18,418 nucleotides of DNA from Porphyromonadaceae bacterium (GTDB lineage Bacteria > Bacteroidota > Bacteroidia > Bacteroidales > Tannerellaceae). Every line of letters begins with the position of its first letter. Position 1 is the first letter of the stretch. The stretch lies in the NCBI GenBank assembly GCA_003517945.1, contig DOZP01000321.1:11933-30350 (forward strand), in the 5' to 3' direction. The notes below the pieces were generated by a model, which saw nothing but the letters and a program-made list of their open reading frames with translations, did no database searches and was not told where the DNA came from. This document shows positions 1 to 7,204 of the stretch, one piece after another. A program made the position numbers and the translations under genes.

Positions 1-2
1 AC

Positions 3-1076
3 GCATTGGTGAACAAAACCAATACGGATAAATCATCGGAAGTAACTATTTATGCCCTGAATTATCCTCCCCTCCCGGTGTCGCCCGCCGAAACGCTTCC
101 CGTAACGGAGGAAACGGAAACCGGCCATTCCTCTCCTTTCTTATACATCCTGCTGGCAATAGCAGGAATTACCGCTTTAGGCGCATGGTTCTATTTTGCC
201 GGTAAAAGCGCCCGAAAACACCGTAACCCGGCCTCACCCCAACAGACGGAAAAAGACAAACAGCAGGCGCCACAGGGATTTCCCGTACAAACGATGACCG
301 AAAAAGAAGAAACCGAAGCCTATTATGATTTCACGAAAAGTTCGGTTTGCCTGCTGGGAGGATTTTACGTATCCGGCAAATCCGGCGGGAACATCACGGG
401 ACAGTTCACCCCTATGCTCAAACAATTACTGATATTGCTGATACTAAACACCGTAAAAGATCCCAAAGGCATTTCCGGCAAGAAACTGATACAAACGCTC
501 TGGTATGATAAAAGCGAAGATTCCGCCAAAAACAACCGGAATGTCTATATGAGCAAACTCAGGTCTATACTGGAAAATACCGGCAATATGGAGATTGTCA
601 ACCAAAACGGTTTCTGGTCTGTCGACTTCAAGAATGTCAGATGCGATTACCGGGATGCCATGGAACTGTTTTCCCGGATTAATGAAGCAGGCCATATCAA
701 CTCGGGCGAAGTAAGCCGCCTGCTGGAACTTCTACTGAGAGGTGTTCTTCTCCCAAATACGGAACTGGACTGGACAGACAGCTTCAAAAGCGACTTTTCA
801 AACCTTACGATCGATGTTCTCAAACATTTTGTACACGACTCCGACTATCACCTTTCAAACGAACTGAAACTCAAAATCGCAGATACCATTTTCCTGCACG
901 ACTATATCAACGAAGACGCCCTCTATCTGAAATGCCACATCCTGTACAACTCCGGCAAAAAAGGCATCGCCAAAACCGTTTACGACAATTTCACCCGTGA
1001 ATATGCCGCTTCCCTCGGCATTAAATACAAACATTCCCTGCAAGACGTCATCAACGGAAAAATACTGGCAACATAA
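3..1076 (+). CDS. Membrane-tethered SARP-like transcriptional regulator, C-terminal part (5' end outside window)
   Basis: The reading frame is open to the left window edge, so this is the C-terminal part of a longer gene and no true start is visible. Numbering from the Ala codon at base 3: a short extracytoplasmic tail, one transmembrane helix at about residues 45-65, a charged linker, a winged-helix-like domain at about 113-209 and a helical C-terminal region at about 214-357. The segment with TPMLKQL, KGIS, LWYDKSE and SAKNNR resembles the DNA-binding domain of SARP/OmpR-type regulators, and the C-terminal part resembles a SARP transcriptional activation (BTAD-like) domain. It is a clear paralog of the regulator at 15890-18418: 38 of 58 residues are identical by hand alignment across the winged helix, and the pre-TM tail (TIYALNYPPL versus SIYTQAYPPL) also aligns. 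By analogy the missing N-terminus should be a LamG/Kelch sensor. It converges with the PUL operon, so it may regulate a neighbouring locus to the left instead of this one. Function is inferred from domain resemblance. Confidence 0.8.
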   Translation, partial: ALVNKTNTDKSSEVTIYALNYPPLPVSPAETLPVTEETETGHSSPFLYILLAIAGITALGAWFYFAGKSARKHRNPASPQQTEKDKQQAPQGFPVQTMTEKEETEAYYDFTKSSVCLLGGFYVSGKSGGNITGQFTPMLKQLLILLILNTVKDPKGISGKKLIQTLWYDKSEDSAKNNRNVYMSKLRSILENTGNMEIVNQNGFWSVDFKNVRCDYRDAMELFSRINEAGHINSGEVSRLLELLLRGVLLPNTELDWTDSFKSDFSNLTIDVLKHFVHDSDYHLSNELKLKIADTIFLHDYINEDALYLKCHILYNSGKKGIAKTVYDNFTREYAASLGIKYKHSLQDVINGKILAT

Positions 1077-1079
1077 ACC

Positions 1080-1095
1080 TGATCCGGTCGGATCA
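1080..1095. terminator. Hairpin between convergent genes, candidate bidirectional terminator
   Basis: TGATCC and GGATCA (1080-1085 and 1090-1095) form a perfect stem with a 4-nt loop. It lies in the 36-bp gap between the stop of the plus-strand regulator and the stop of the minus-strand GH71/99-like gene. A second GGATCA lies at 1102-1107 and could pair alternatively. A T-rich run follows on the plus strand only at about 1112-1120, and none follows directly on the minus strand, so it is not a textbook intrinsic terminator. Its position between two converging stops is the main support. Confidence 0.4.
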
Positions 1096-1112
1096 AGGAT
1101 GGGATCATTCGA

Positions 1113-2369
1113 TTATTTTTTCGACGCTTCGGAATGAGCAGGGCGTACCGGCAGTTGGGTTGTCGGGGAAATTTCTTTTCGCAACATTTTTCCGGCCTCT
1201 CCCGTCAGCCAGAGATAATGATCCGGTCGGAGACCCGGTTCAAGCGGCACAAAGGTGCTGCCCGGTTGCCCCACCGGTACCTCCGTTGCACATTTGAAGA
1301 TAGCCGTACCTTCATCTATCTCGTCAAACATTGCGATATAAAGGGAGCCGGCGCCGGCCCGGATAGCTTCGCTCATCTGTTTCCACAAGAAAGAACCTTT
1401 GTTGCGGGGTATGCGGGAGCTATCGGGCCCCTTCATATTATTCCAGGAAAAACCGGGAAAAGCCAAGGGTACATAATGGAGATTATTTTCCCTGCACCAG
1501 GCAATGTCTTTCCTGATCAGTTCAATAAAGGGAGGATATGTATTTTCATTATACCGCCCTACGAACCAGGGCATCACCACATCACATTTCTTTATCAGTA
1601 TATGTAATTCGGGATTATTTTCCGTATCGGGCCCAAACTCCCGCCAATAGGTGGGAACACCCAGCAATATGCTATACCCCCGCTTCCGCAAGCCGTCAAT
1701 GATAATACCGGCTTCTTTGAAACCATAGGCGCGCTTGTCGTTGAATCCGACACCCCATACGGCTACAAGAGGCTTTCCGTTGTGATAAAGATAAGACCGG
1801 TTTTCCCGCTTTTTCATTCCGTATTCCTTTTCCAGCCGGTCGATATCGTCAAGCAACACTTTTTCATCTCCGGGTTGCATACCGCTTAAATCATACATTA
1901 CACTGATCGCCCTGTTATAATTTCCGGCGCAGGTCATGGCCGACCGAAGCACATGATCCAGATGCGCCTTACTTTTCGGCCGTTTGATTTCGCTGATGAA
2001 ACGCTGCATAAAAGCGCCGTCTATCCCGTATTCCTGCATCCACCGGAAATGCAGGTCGGTAGTAGAGAAGTCATACGAACTGAAGGTATAAGCAGGCGTT
2101 CCGTCGCTGAACTTAAACTCCGTTTCGTATAACTTTGCATATTCGCTCACCTCCGGCCAATAATCAACGGAACAGGAGCCCGGTTTAAACCCATCCTTTC
2201 CCGTATAATGATACCAGCCTCGCCCGGCCCCGTCGCCCGGAGCGCCGAACCATCCCTGATATCCGGTCATGACAAGCCCATCGTAAGAATCATACGTCAG
2301 TTTACTCCCCTGCCCGTATACGACAAAAGGCAACAGCGCTAACACCAACGCCCCTATTCTTTTACACAT
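1113..2369 (-). CDS. GH71/99-like glycoside hydrolase (endo-alpha-mannosidase-like), secreted
   Basis: Predicted TIM-barrel glycosidase of the GH71/99-like group, related to GH99 endo-alpha-mannanases/mannosidases. Seen in the sequence: a signal peptide (MCKRIGALVLALLPFVVYG then QG), a GYQGWF segment at residues 36-41, GWYHY at 51-55, VDYWPE near 68-73, WMQEYGIDGAFMQRF near 110-124, and FDEIDEGT at 348-355. The last motif aligns with the GH99 EWHEG signature, keeping Glu350 and Glu353 as the ExxE catalytic pair. The start at 2369 is preferred over the ATG at 2396 because it gives a normal positively charged signal-peptide N-region and sits behind an AT-rich TAAAAGAT stretch; the longer form would begin with a hydrophobic MLVIFLI extension. 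It is the last gene of the operon. There is no lipobox, so the protein is probably periplasmic. Family assignment is fairly sure; substrate (alpha-mannoside) is inferred from family kinship and the neighbouring GH92. Confidence 0.8.
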   Translation of the reverse strand: MCKRIGALVLALLPFVVYGQGSKLTYDSYDGLVMTGYQGWFGAPGDGAGRGWYHYTGKDGFKPGSCSVDYWPEVSEYAKLYETEFKFSDGTPAYTFSSYDFSTTDLHFRWMQEYGIDGAFMQRFISEIKRPKSKAHLDHVLRSAMTCAGNYNRAISVMYDLSGMQPGDEKVLLDDIDRLEKEYGMKKRENRSYLYHNGKPLVAVWGVGFNDKRAYGFKEAGIIIDGLRKRGYSILLGVPTYWREFGPDTENNPELHILIKKCDVVMPWFVGRYNENTYPPFIELIRKDIAWCRENNLHYVPLAFPGFSWNNMKGPDSSRIPRNKGSFLWKQMSEAIRAGAGSLYIAMFDEIDEGTAIFKCATEVPVGQPGSTFVPLEPGLRPDHYLWLTGEAGKMLRKEISPTTQLPVRPAHSEASKK

Positions 2370-2403
2370 ATCTTTTATTAAAAAAATCACGAGCATACAA
2401 CAC

Positions 2404-3651
2404 TTATTGAAAAGTTCCCATCATGCGGTAGTAATTTTCCAGTTGGCGGATCATTATTTTTTCTCCCGCGCCGACTTCTATCAAACCCGGACCCTGATCC
2501 GCACCATAACCTCCGTAAGCAGCCGAACGGATATCGGGAAGATAGACCGGCCATTTCCCGCCATTCCACGTATAACCGAAAAAAAACGGCACGGCATCAG
2601 GTTGTATTTCCCTTTTCCAGTCTATCTGGAACTTAATAAACGGTTCGCCCGGAACCGTCGCAATCACATACCTGCCATTAAAGGCAATAACCGAGAAGTG
2701 GACATTGTAATACAGGCTCTTATCATAACGTCCGGTAAAAAACAAAGAGTCGGCATACACTTTCATATCCGGTTTATCAGAAGGATCCGGGTATAACCCG
2801 CTCGCCAGTTTTACGGCTTCGACGGAAAGAAGTTTGCCCATACGGTCAATCAGGTCATAATCGGAAGGCCTCGGGTCGTCCGGCCCGGTTCTTCCCCCGT
2901 CTTTGAACAGCGGAGCCTGATTACCTCCCCCTCCTTGTACAAATAAACAAGTAACCGTATTATCAAAGGCTTCTTCCGTATATTTTACGGCATATCCCAC
3001 ATAATCGGCAGAAATCTCAAAATTGTTCCACGCTACATCCGGATGACATGCATAATTCATAATAAGCGCCTTCGGCTTGCCCGCCATATCTTCCAGTTTG
3101 ATAACTCCCACAGCAGGGTCTACCGGCCCGTGAGGAATACGCTCGGGGTTTACGGCACGATAGTGTTCATCGCCCAACCATGATTCGCGGGCGCGACCGT
3201 CGTTCCTCATAATCAAACGATTAAAACTTAACTGTGGAAAAGAACGGTAACCGCCGGATATACGCGCTTCAAACCTATTGCGGACTGCCTGCTCCACTAT
3301 GGAAACGATTTGTTTTTCCAGCCATTCCTGCGGAGCCCTTTCGGACGAATGGGTATGCTGCGGACAAAAATAGACTTCCTTCAGTTCAAACCGCTTCTTC
3401 AATAATTCCGCCAGCGAAACATTGGTATATCCGCCCAGATCCAGCGCTACAAAAGCGATCCGCGCCCCATCAACCTCTAAAACAAGGCTTCTTGCATATA
3501 GGGAGTCGTGAACAGGATACTTCGGTTGCGGAGGCGTAATATTTATTTTTGCTGTTCCGGCAAGCAATTTTTCTCCTGCAAAAACCGGAGAAAACAGTTG
3601 AGCCATGCCATTCAAAAAAATGAAAATCAATACTATTCGGATACGTTTCAT
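2404..3651 (-). CDS. Neutral/alkaline non-lysosomal ceramidase N-terminal-domain protein, secreted
   Basis: The mature N-terminus carries the family hallmark AGTAKINITPP (residues 31-41) after a signal peptide ending SPVFA (cleavage after about residue 25). Further family landmarks are CPQHTHSSERAP (96-107), MNYACHP (198-204), VPGEPF (333-338) and GYTWNGG...VYLP (359-372). His99/His101, His203, Glu336 and a downstream Tyr are the likely Zn ligands by analogy with Pseudomonas neutral ceramidase. The nucleophile region of true ceramidases (GDVSPN type) aligns with GGNQAP at 242-247, which places Ala246 where the catalytic Ser should be. At 415 residues the protein also lacks the C-terminal Ig-like domain of bacterial neutral ceramidases. 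It therefore belongs to the family but may not hydrolyse ceramide; a different amide, ester or glycan-linked substrate is possible. It lies 44 bp downstream of the GH2 gene and 34 bp upstream of the chosen start of the GH71/99-like gene, so it is probably co-transcribed. Family call is strong, function uncertain. Confidence 0.82.
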   Translation of the reverse strand: MKRIRIVLIFIFLNGMAQLFSPVFAGEKLLAGTAKINITPPQPKYPVHDSLYARSLVLEVDGARIAFVALDLGGYTNVSLAELLKKRFELKEVYFCPQHTHSSERAPQEWLEKQIVSIVEQAVRNRFEARISGGYRSFPQLSFNRLIMRNDGRARESWLGDEHYRAVNPERIPHGPVDPAVGVIKLEDMAGKPKALIMNYACHPDVAWNNFEISADYVGYAVKYTEEAFDNTVTCLFVQGGGGNQAPLFKDGGRTGPDDPRPSDYDLIDRMGKLLSVEAVKLASGLYPDPSDKPDMKVYADSLFFTGRYDKSLYYNVHFSVIAFNGRYVIATVPGEPFIKFQIDWKREIQPDAVPFFFGYTWNGGKWPVYLPDIRSAAYGGYGADQGPGLIEVGAGEKIMIRQLENYYRMMGTFQ

Positions 3652-3695
3652 GGGTTATAGGTTTAAATTTATCAATAACTAAGCGGGCGTTTTAT

Positions 3696-6600
3696 TCATT
3701 GGGTTTCCGGACGCTCGAAACTTACCCGGATTGTTTCCAGAAATTCTGTTCCGTTACTACAACTGAAGGTACTCCTGAAATCATTTTTACCGCCTTCTTC
3801 TATTTTCAACACAAGGCGGTTCCATCCCTGCTGCAAAGGCAGTTCGATATAGTCGCTTTCACTCTGTCCTTTTATATTTCGTTTAACGGACGTTCCGTTT
3901 ACCGCCAGGTCACTTTCCCGCGCATGGACAAACAAACTCAACTTCGGCATATCCGGTTCGATCAACAGATCATCCAACGGCCGGTTGCTCCACACCCAAA
4001 ACTCAACTTCGAGCTTATTGTCTGCTGTTTTCTTTAATTTATTTTTAGCGCTCTCCGGAAAATGCAACGCACCGTCGCGGATAAAAAACAGGTCTTCGAC
4101 ATCACCGGCCGGTTTTTCACATACGACACCTGCGTTTTCCAGTATTTTAGCCAACGTATGGAACCCTTTTTCCGAGTTGGCAAACTCCGTAAGCGTACTG
4201 ATATAGATATCCGAACATTTGCCGCTATACTTAATAAATGCCGGGGCGGGCCCTTTCCGTTCGTTTTCGCTGCGGACGGTTGCCGCAGTTTTGATTTCTT
4301 CCGGACGCTTATTCCATTTCCGCCAGTCGGTGTTGCACGCGTTCAACAGTACCTGCGCCTCATTGACAAGCGAACCGGAAAGGCCGTATAGGGACGCGTC
4401 GGCGCGCTGCACTTCACAAAAATAAAAATCCGAATTACGTAAACCTCTCATCCACGATTTCGATACGGGAATGAAAGAAGATATGACACGGGGTTCCACA
4501 TACAGGGGAAGCGGCAATAAATGCCGGTAACTATCAGCCGTTTCGGGTGTTATCCCCCAAATCCATACATCCGCCCCTTTCGCCGCCTGCTGTCGCAGGT
4601 TCTTTTCACGGACGGCATTCAGCCGGATACTTCCGTCAATAATGAACAGCGAGCCGGACGGGGATACTGTTTGAGTGGAAAATCTCACCCCTTGTTTTAG
4701 CAGGAGATTTTTCAACGACGAACTTTCTTCACCAACAAAAAGCACATGATCGTATTTTGCCTGAAAGCCCGGCGCAAAAACATTTCCGTCTTTCACAGTC
4801 GGGTCAGCCGACCGTTCCGGATACGATGTGCCGGATACACCAGCCGTTCCTGACGGGCCGGCTTGTTCCGTCGCCGGGCCAGCCCATACCGACCATGCCG
4901 GCCCGTCAGGAGCATTGGCCGCCCTGATAGCATCGAACATGGGCCATGCCGCATACAAAGGGAGCGCGGGGTCATAACCCGGGTTAAAGGTGGAGCAGTA
5001 AGGGCCTATCCGTTCGGGTTGCATACCCGGAACGCCTTCCGTATAATTCTCGAAAAATATACCGTCGCCGGCCAGCGAGGGCGTTGCGGTGAGGTCTTTT
5101 TTTCCGAAAGGAAGCGGTCTCAACGCATACCATGCCAGATTAAACACCGACACGTACGATGCATCCATACTGCGCTGATTGGCAATCAGGTGATAACATT
5201 CGCCGGCAAGCCCTTCCATACGTCCCTGTTGGGATTCATAAGCGCGCTCACCGTTATATTTAGATACTTGTTCGGGTGTTCCGTAGTAGGCCATGCTATG
5301 TTCGCCTATGCCCCACGGCTTTCCGATTTCCACCCAGTGTTTCATTGAATTCATATCGCCGTAGTGCCCGACCGTTACGGGAAGTATACCGTCGCCGTCG
5401 TCTTCGCCGTCACTTGAAATCCACGGACGCGTCGGATCGTTTTCCGTAACAATTTCAAGCCACTCTTTCCATGCCTGTATCTGTGGTTCCATCAGGTCCG
5501 GACGGTTGAATACATGGTTGATCACCGGTTTGTTTTCATTACTTACACTCCAACCGAAAACGGAAGCGTGGTTGCGGTCTCTTACCACAAACCGCCGGAT
5601 ATGTTCTTTACAGGCTTCCCAGAATTTACCGGAGTCCATTTTCGGCCCTCCGTCACTGGCCCATATCGCCGTTTCGTTCATAACACATATACCCATTTCA
5701 TCCGCCATATCCAGGTAAAAACGCGGATATGTCTGTGCATGCGGACGCACGGCATTTCCATTGGCATCTTTAATTGCCGTAAACCAAGCCCATGCATACC
5801 GTCGCGTCATTTGCGGCACACCCATAAAATGCCAGGAGTCCCCCTTCAACTCGTAAGGTTTGCCGTTCAGGCAATGGTTTGTCCCTTTTATCGTCCACTC
5901 ACGCCAGCCGAAACGTTCGTATTTCGTGTCTACCGTCTGTTTTTTATGATCCAGATTCAGTATCAATGCATACAGGTTCGGCACATCGGGCGTCCAGAAG
6001 TCCAGTGCGCCTGATTCAACCGGTATATTTATGACCTGTTTTATCGCCTGTCCGGCCTCCACGGTTATTTTTGTTTGCGGCAGGTTCAGGGCTGTTTGTC
6101 CCAGTTCCCACGCGGGCACAGGAGCCGAATGTATTTCACGACCCGCCTTGTTCAGCCATTTGTTTACAACTCCCTGCAAAACAACACTTTCTTTCCGTCC
6201 GGAACAGTTATTTACAGTAACTTCCAGTTCCAACCGGTTCTCCGAAACATACGGCTTCACAAAAATATCTTCCACATATATCGGGGGAACCGATATCAAA
6301 TACACATCCTGCCATATTCCCGCAATATGGTATCCCCACATCGAACCGGCAGGCACAATCCGCCGGCCGATTGTCGAATTATCTTCAAACAACGACTGGC
6401 TACGCACGCCGACCCGTATTTCAATTTCTTTGCCCGGCTCTGCTATGCCGGTTATATCTGCCTGAAAAGGCAAAAACAAATCAAAATTTTCCGCTACTTT
6501 CCGATTATTCACATACACCTCGGCATATCCGGCTATCGCTTCAAAATGCAATTTGATGATTTGATCCGACCAATCCGCGGGAACAGTGACGACCTTTCGC

Positions 6601-7022
6601 ATCCATGCCATTTTTACATCGTCCCATGATGAGGGATAAGAAGGAAAATTCCGGTGGTCAGGCCCGGCCAAATCCCTGTTGGCAAAGGTGTTTATATTCC
6701 ACGGCGAAGGTATTTTTATTTTTACGTCATCCCACGCGGCGGATGGTTCCGGCAACTCCGGCGCAACGCCTTTTCCCTGCTTATAATCCGGCGGAAGAGG
6801 CATTCCCTGAAATTCCCATAAACCGTTTATACAAAGCTCCTGCCTGTATGGTTTTTCATACCGGTTAACCATTCCTTCGGAAGGCGCAAACGTTCGATTA
6901 TAAACAAGCCGTTGCGTTTTTTTCGGTTGAACATCCGGAGATAAACCGCCGGCAAACAAAGTATTGGCGAGTAAAGCGCCAATAACAGGGATAAACAGTG
7001 ACAATATTCTTTTTTTCATCAT
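3696..7022 (-). CDS. Glycoside hydrolase family 2 enzyme with extra C-terminal domains, secreted
   Basis: Large 1108-residue GH2 protein. A signal peptide covers residues 1-24 (ends NTLFA). It is followed by a GH2 sugar-binding jelly roll (about 55-245, with IKIPSPWN and GYAEVYVNN), an Ig-like domain (about 248-378), and a TIM barrel (about 380-700). The acid/base candidate is Glu496 in GWSVSNENKP and the nucleophile candidate is Glu574 in GIGEHS. After the barrel comes an Ala/Gly/Pro/Ser/Thr-rich linker (about 702-745), then an alpha/beta region (about 755-960) resembling the glutamine-amidotransferase-like folds that follow some glycosidases, and a final beta-rich domain (about 985-1100). 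It is longer than most GH2 enzymes because of this tail. GH2 specificities include beta-mannosidase, beta-galactosidase and beta-glucuronidase; the mannan-type neighbours make beta-mannosidase attractive, but the sequence does not prove it. No lipobox, so probably periplasmic. Two adjacent Met codons open the frame and either could be the start. Confidence 0.88.
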   Translation of the reverse strand: MMKKRILSLFIPVIGALLANTLFAGGLSPDVQPKKTQRLVYNRTFAPSEGMVNRYEKPYRQELCINGLWEFQGMPLPPDYKQGKGVAPELPEPSAAWDDVKIKIPSPWNINTFANRDLAGPDHRNFPSYPSSWDDVKMAWMRKVVTVPADWSDQIIKLHFEAIAGYAEVYVNNRKVAENFDLFLPFQADITGIAEPGKEIEIRVGVRSQSLFEDNSTIGRRIVPAGSMWGYHIAGIWQDVYLISVPPIYVEDIFVKPYVSENRLELEVTVNNCSGRKESVVLQGVVNKWLNKAGREIHSAPVPAWELGQTALNLPQTKITVEAGQAIKQVINIPVESGALDFWTPDVPNLYALILNLDHKKQTVDTKYERFGWREWTIKGTNHCLNGKPYELKGDSWHFMGVPQMTRRYAWAWFTAIKDANGNAVRPHAQTYPRFYLDMADEMGICVMNETAIWASDGGPKMDSGKFWEACKEHIRRFVVRDRNHASVFGWSVSNENKPVINHVFNRPDLMEPQIQAWKEWLEIVTENDPTRPWISSDGEDDGDGILPVTVGHYGDMNSMKHWVEIGKPWGIGEHSMAYYGTPEQVSKYNGERAYESQQGRMEGLAGECYHLIANQRSMDASYVSVFNLAWYALRPLPFGKKDLTATPSLAGDGIFFENYTEGVPGMQPERIGPYCSTFNPGYDPALPLYAAWPMFDAIRAANAPDGPAWSVWAGPATEQAGPSGTAGVSGTSYPERSADPTVKDGNVFAPGFQAKYDHVLFVGEESSSLKNLLLKQGVRFSTQTVSPSGSLFIIDGSIRLNAVREKNLRQQAAKGADVWIWGITPETADSYRHLLPLPLYVEPRVISSFIPVSKSWMRGLRNSDFYFCEVQRADASLYGLSGSLVNEAQVLLNACNTDWRKWNKRPEEIKTAATVRSENERKGPAPAFIKYSGKCSDIYISTLTEFANSEKGFHTLAKILENAGVVCEKPAGDVEDLFFIRDGALHFPESAKNKLKKTADNKLEVEFWVWSNRPLDDLLIEPDMPKLSLFVHARESDLAVNGTSVKRNIKGQSESDYIELPLQQGWNRLVLKIEEGGKNDFRSTFSCSNGTEFLETIRVSFERPETQ
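4849..4910. repeat. Perfect 14-bp GC-rich inverted repeat inside the GH2 gene
   Basis: CCTGACGGGCCGGC at 4849-4862 is the exact reverse complement of GCCGGCCCGTCAGG at 4897-4910, separated by 34 bp. In the GH2 protein the arms encode PDGPA and AGPSG at the edges of the low-complexity linker between the TIM barrel and the C-terminal domains. In mRNA it would form a strong stem-loop. No target-site duplication or element ends are visible, so it is described only as an inverted repeat. Confidence 0.75.
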
Positions 7023-7073
7023 TCAGCATTTTCGAAAAGTAACAGGGCAAACGCCGTTTTTTTTTATTATATG

Positions 7074-7107
7074 CAAAGAAAGACCATATCAATTAATAAA
7101 AGTCAAA
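7074..7107 (-). promoter_or_regulatory. Candidate internal promoter for GH2 / ceramidase-like / GH71-99-like genes
   Basis: On the minus strand a TTTG (complement of 7104-7107) is followed after 22 bp by TTTCTTTG (complement of 7074-7081). The second element differs at one position from the Bacteroidota -7 consensus TAnnTTTG and continues into GCATATAAT. The position is about 50 bp upstream of the GH2 start, in the longest gap within the gene set, and suggests that the three downstream genes can be transcribed independently of susC. This is pattern matching only. Confidence 0.35.
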
Positions 7108-7142
7108 TAAAACAATTAATATGACATTAAAATCAAATTAAT
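7091..7142. repeat. Three spaced AATTAAT repeats upstream of the candidate internal promoter
   Basis: AATTAAT occurs at 7091-7097, 7114-7120 and 7136-7142, with periods of 23 and 22 bp, in the AT-rich gap between the GH92 and GH2 genes. The first two copies share the longer CAATTAAT. The copy nearest the candidate -7 box lies 9 bp from it. Helical phasing could mean a regulator site, but the low complexity of the gap makes chance a real alternative. Confidence 0.3.
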
Positions 7143-7181
7143 CATGCATTTTTCGGTTCCGTTCCTTCGCCGCAAACATTT

Positions 7182-7201
7182 CGTCCGGAAAAATCCGGAC
7201 G
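7182..7201 (-). terminator. Stem-loop directly after the GH92 stop codon
   Basis: CGTCCGGA (7182-7189) and TCCGGACG (7194-7201) form a perfect 8-bp stem with a 4-nt loop, beginning 3 nt beyond the GH92 stop. On the minus strand it is followed by AAATGTTTGC, not a U-run, so full intrinsic termination is doubtful. It could act as a partial terminator or as a 3'-end stabiliser that lowers expression of the downstream genes relative to the SusCD part. Confidence 0.4.
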
Positions 7202-7204
7202 TCT

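Noticed and set aside
1134..1607. 157-codon plus-strand frame just past the left regulator
   Set aside because: Antisense to the conserved end of the GH71/99-like gene including the FDEIDEGT motif; no supporting protein features.
2370..2396. Earlier ATG of the GH71/99-like gene at 2396
   Set aside because: It adds a hydrophobic MLVIFLI stretch ahead of a complete signal peptide; the ATG at 2369 gives the normal MCKR N-region. Kept only as an alternative.
2404..3651. Reading the locus as a glycosphingolipid-degrading system because of the ceramidase-like gene
   Set aside because: The catalytic Ser appears replaced by Ala and the glycosidases point to mannosides, so ceramide hydrolysis is not supported by the sequence.
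4863..5348. 161-codon plus-strand frame opposite the GH2 gene
   Set aside because: Arg/Pro-rich translation typical of an antisense shadow of a GC-rich gene; the minus-strand GH2 protein is unambiguous here.
7041..7070. GGC-AAAC-GCC hairpin followed by a T-run on the plus strand, resembling an intrinsic terminator
   Set aside because: The stem is only three pairs plus a bulged extension, and no plus-strand gene ends there; on the minus strand it would be preceded by an A-run, not followed by U.
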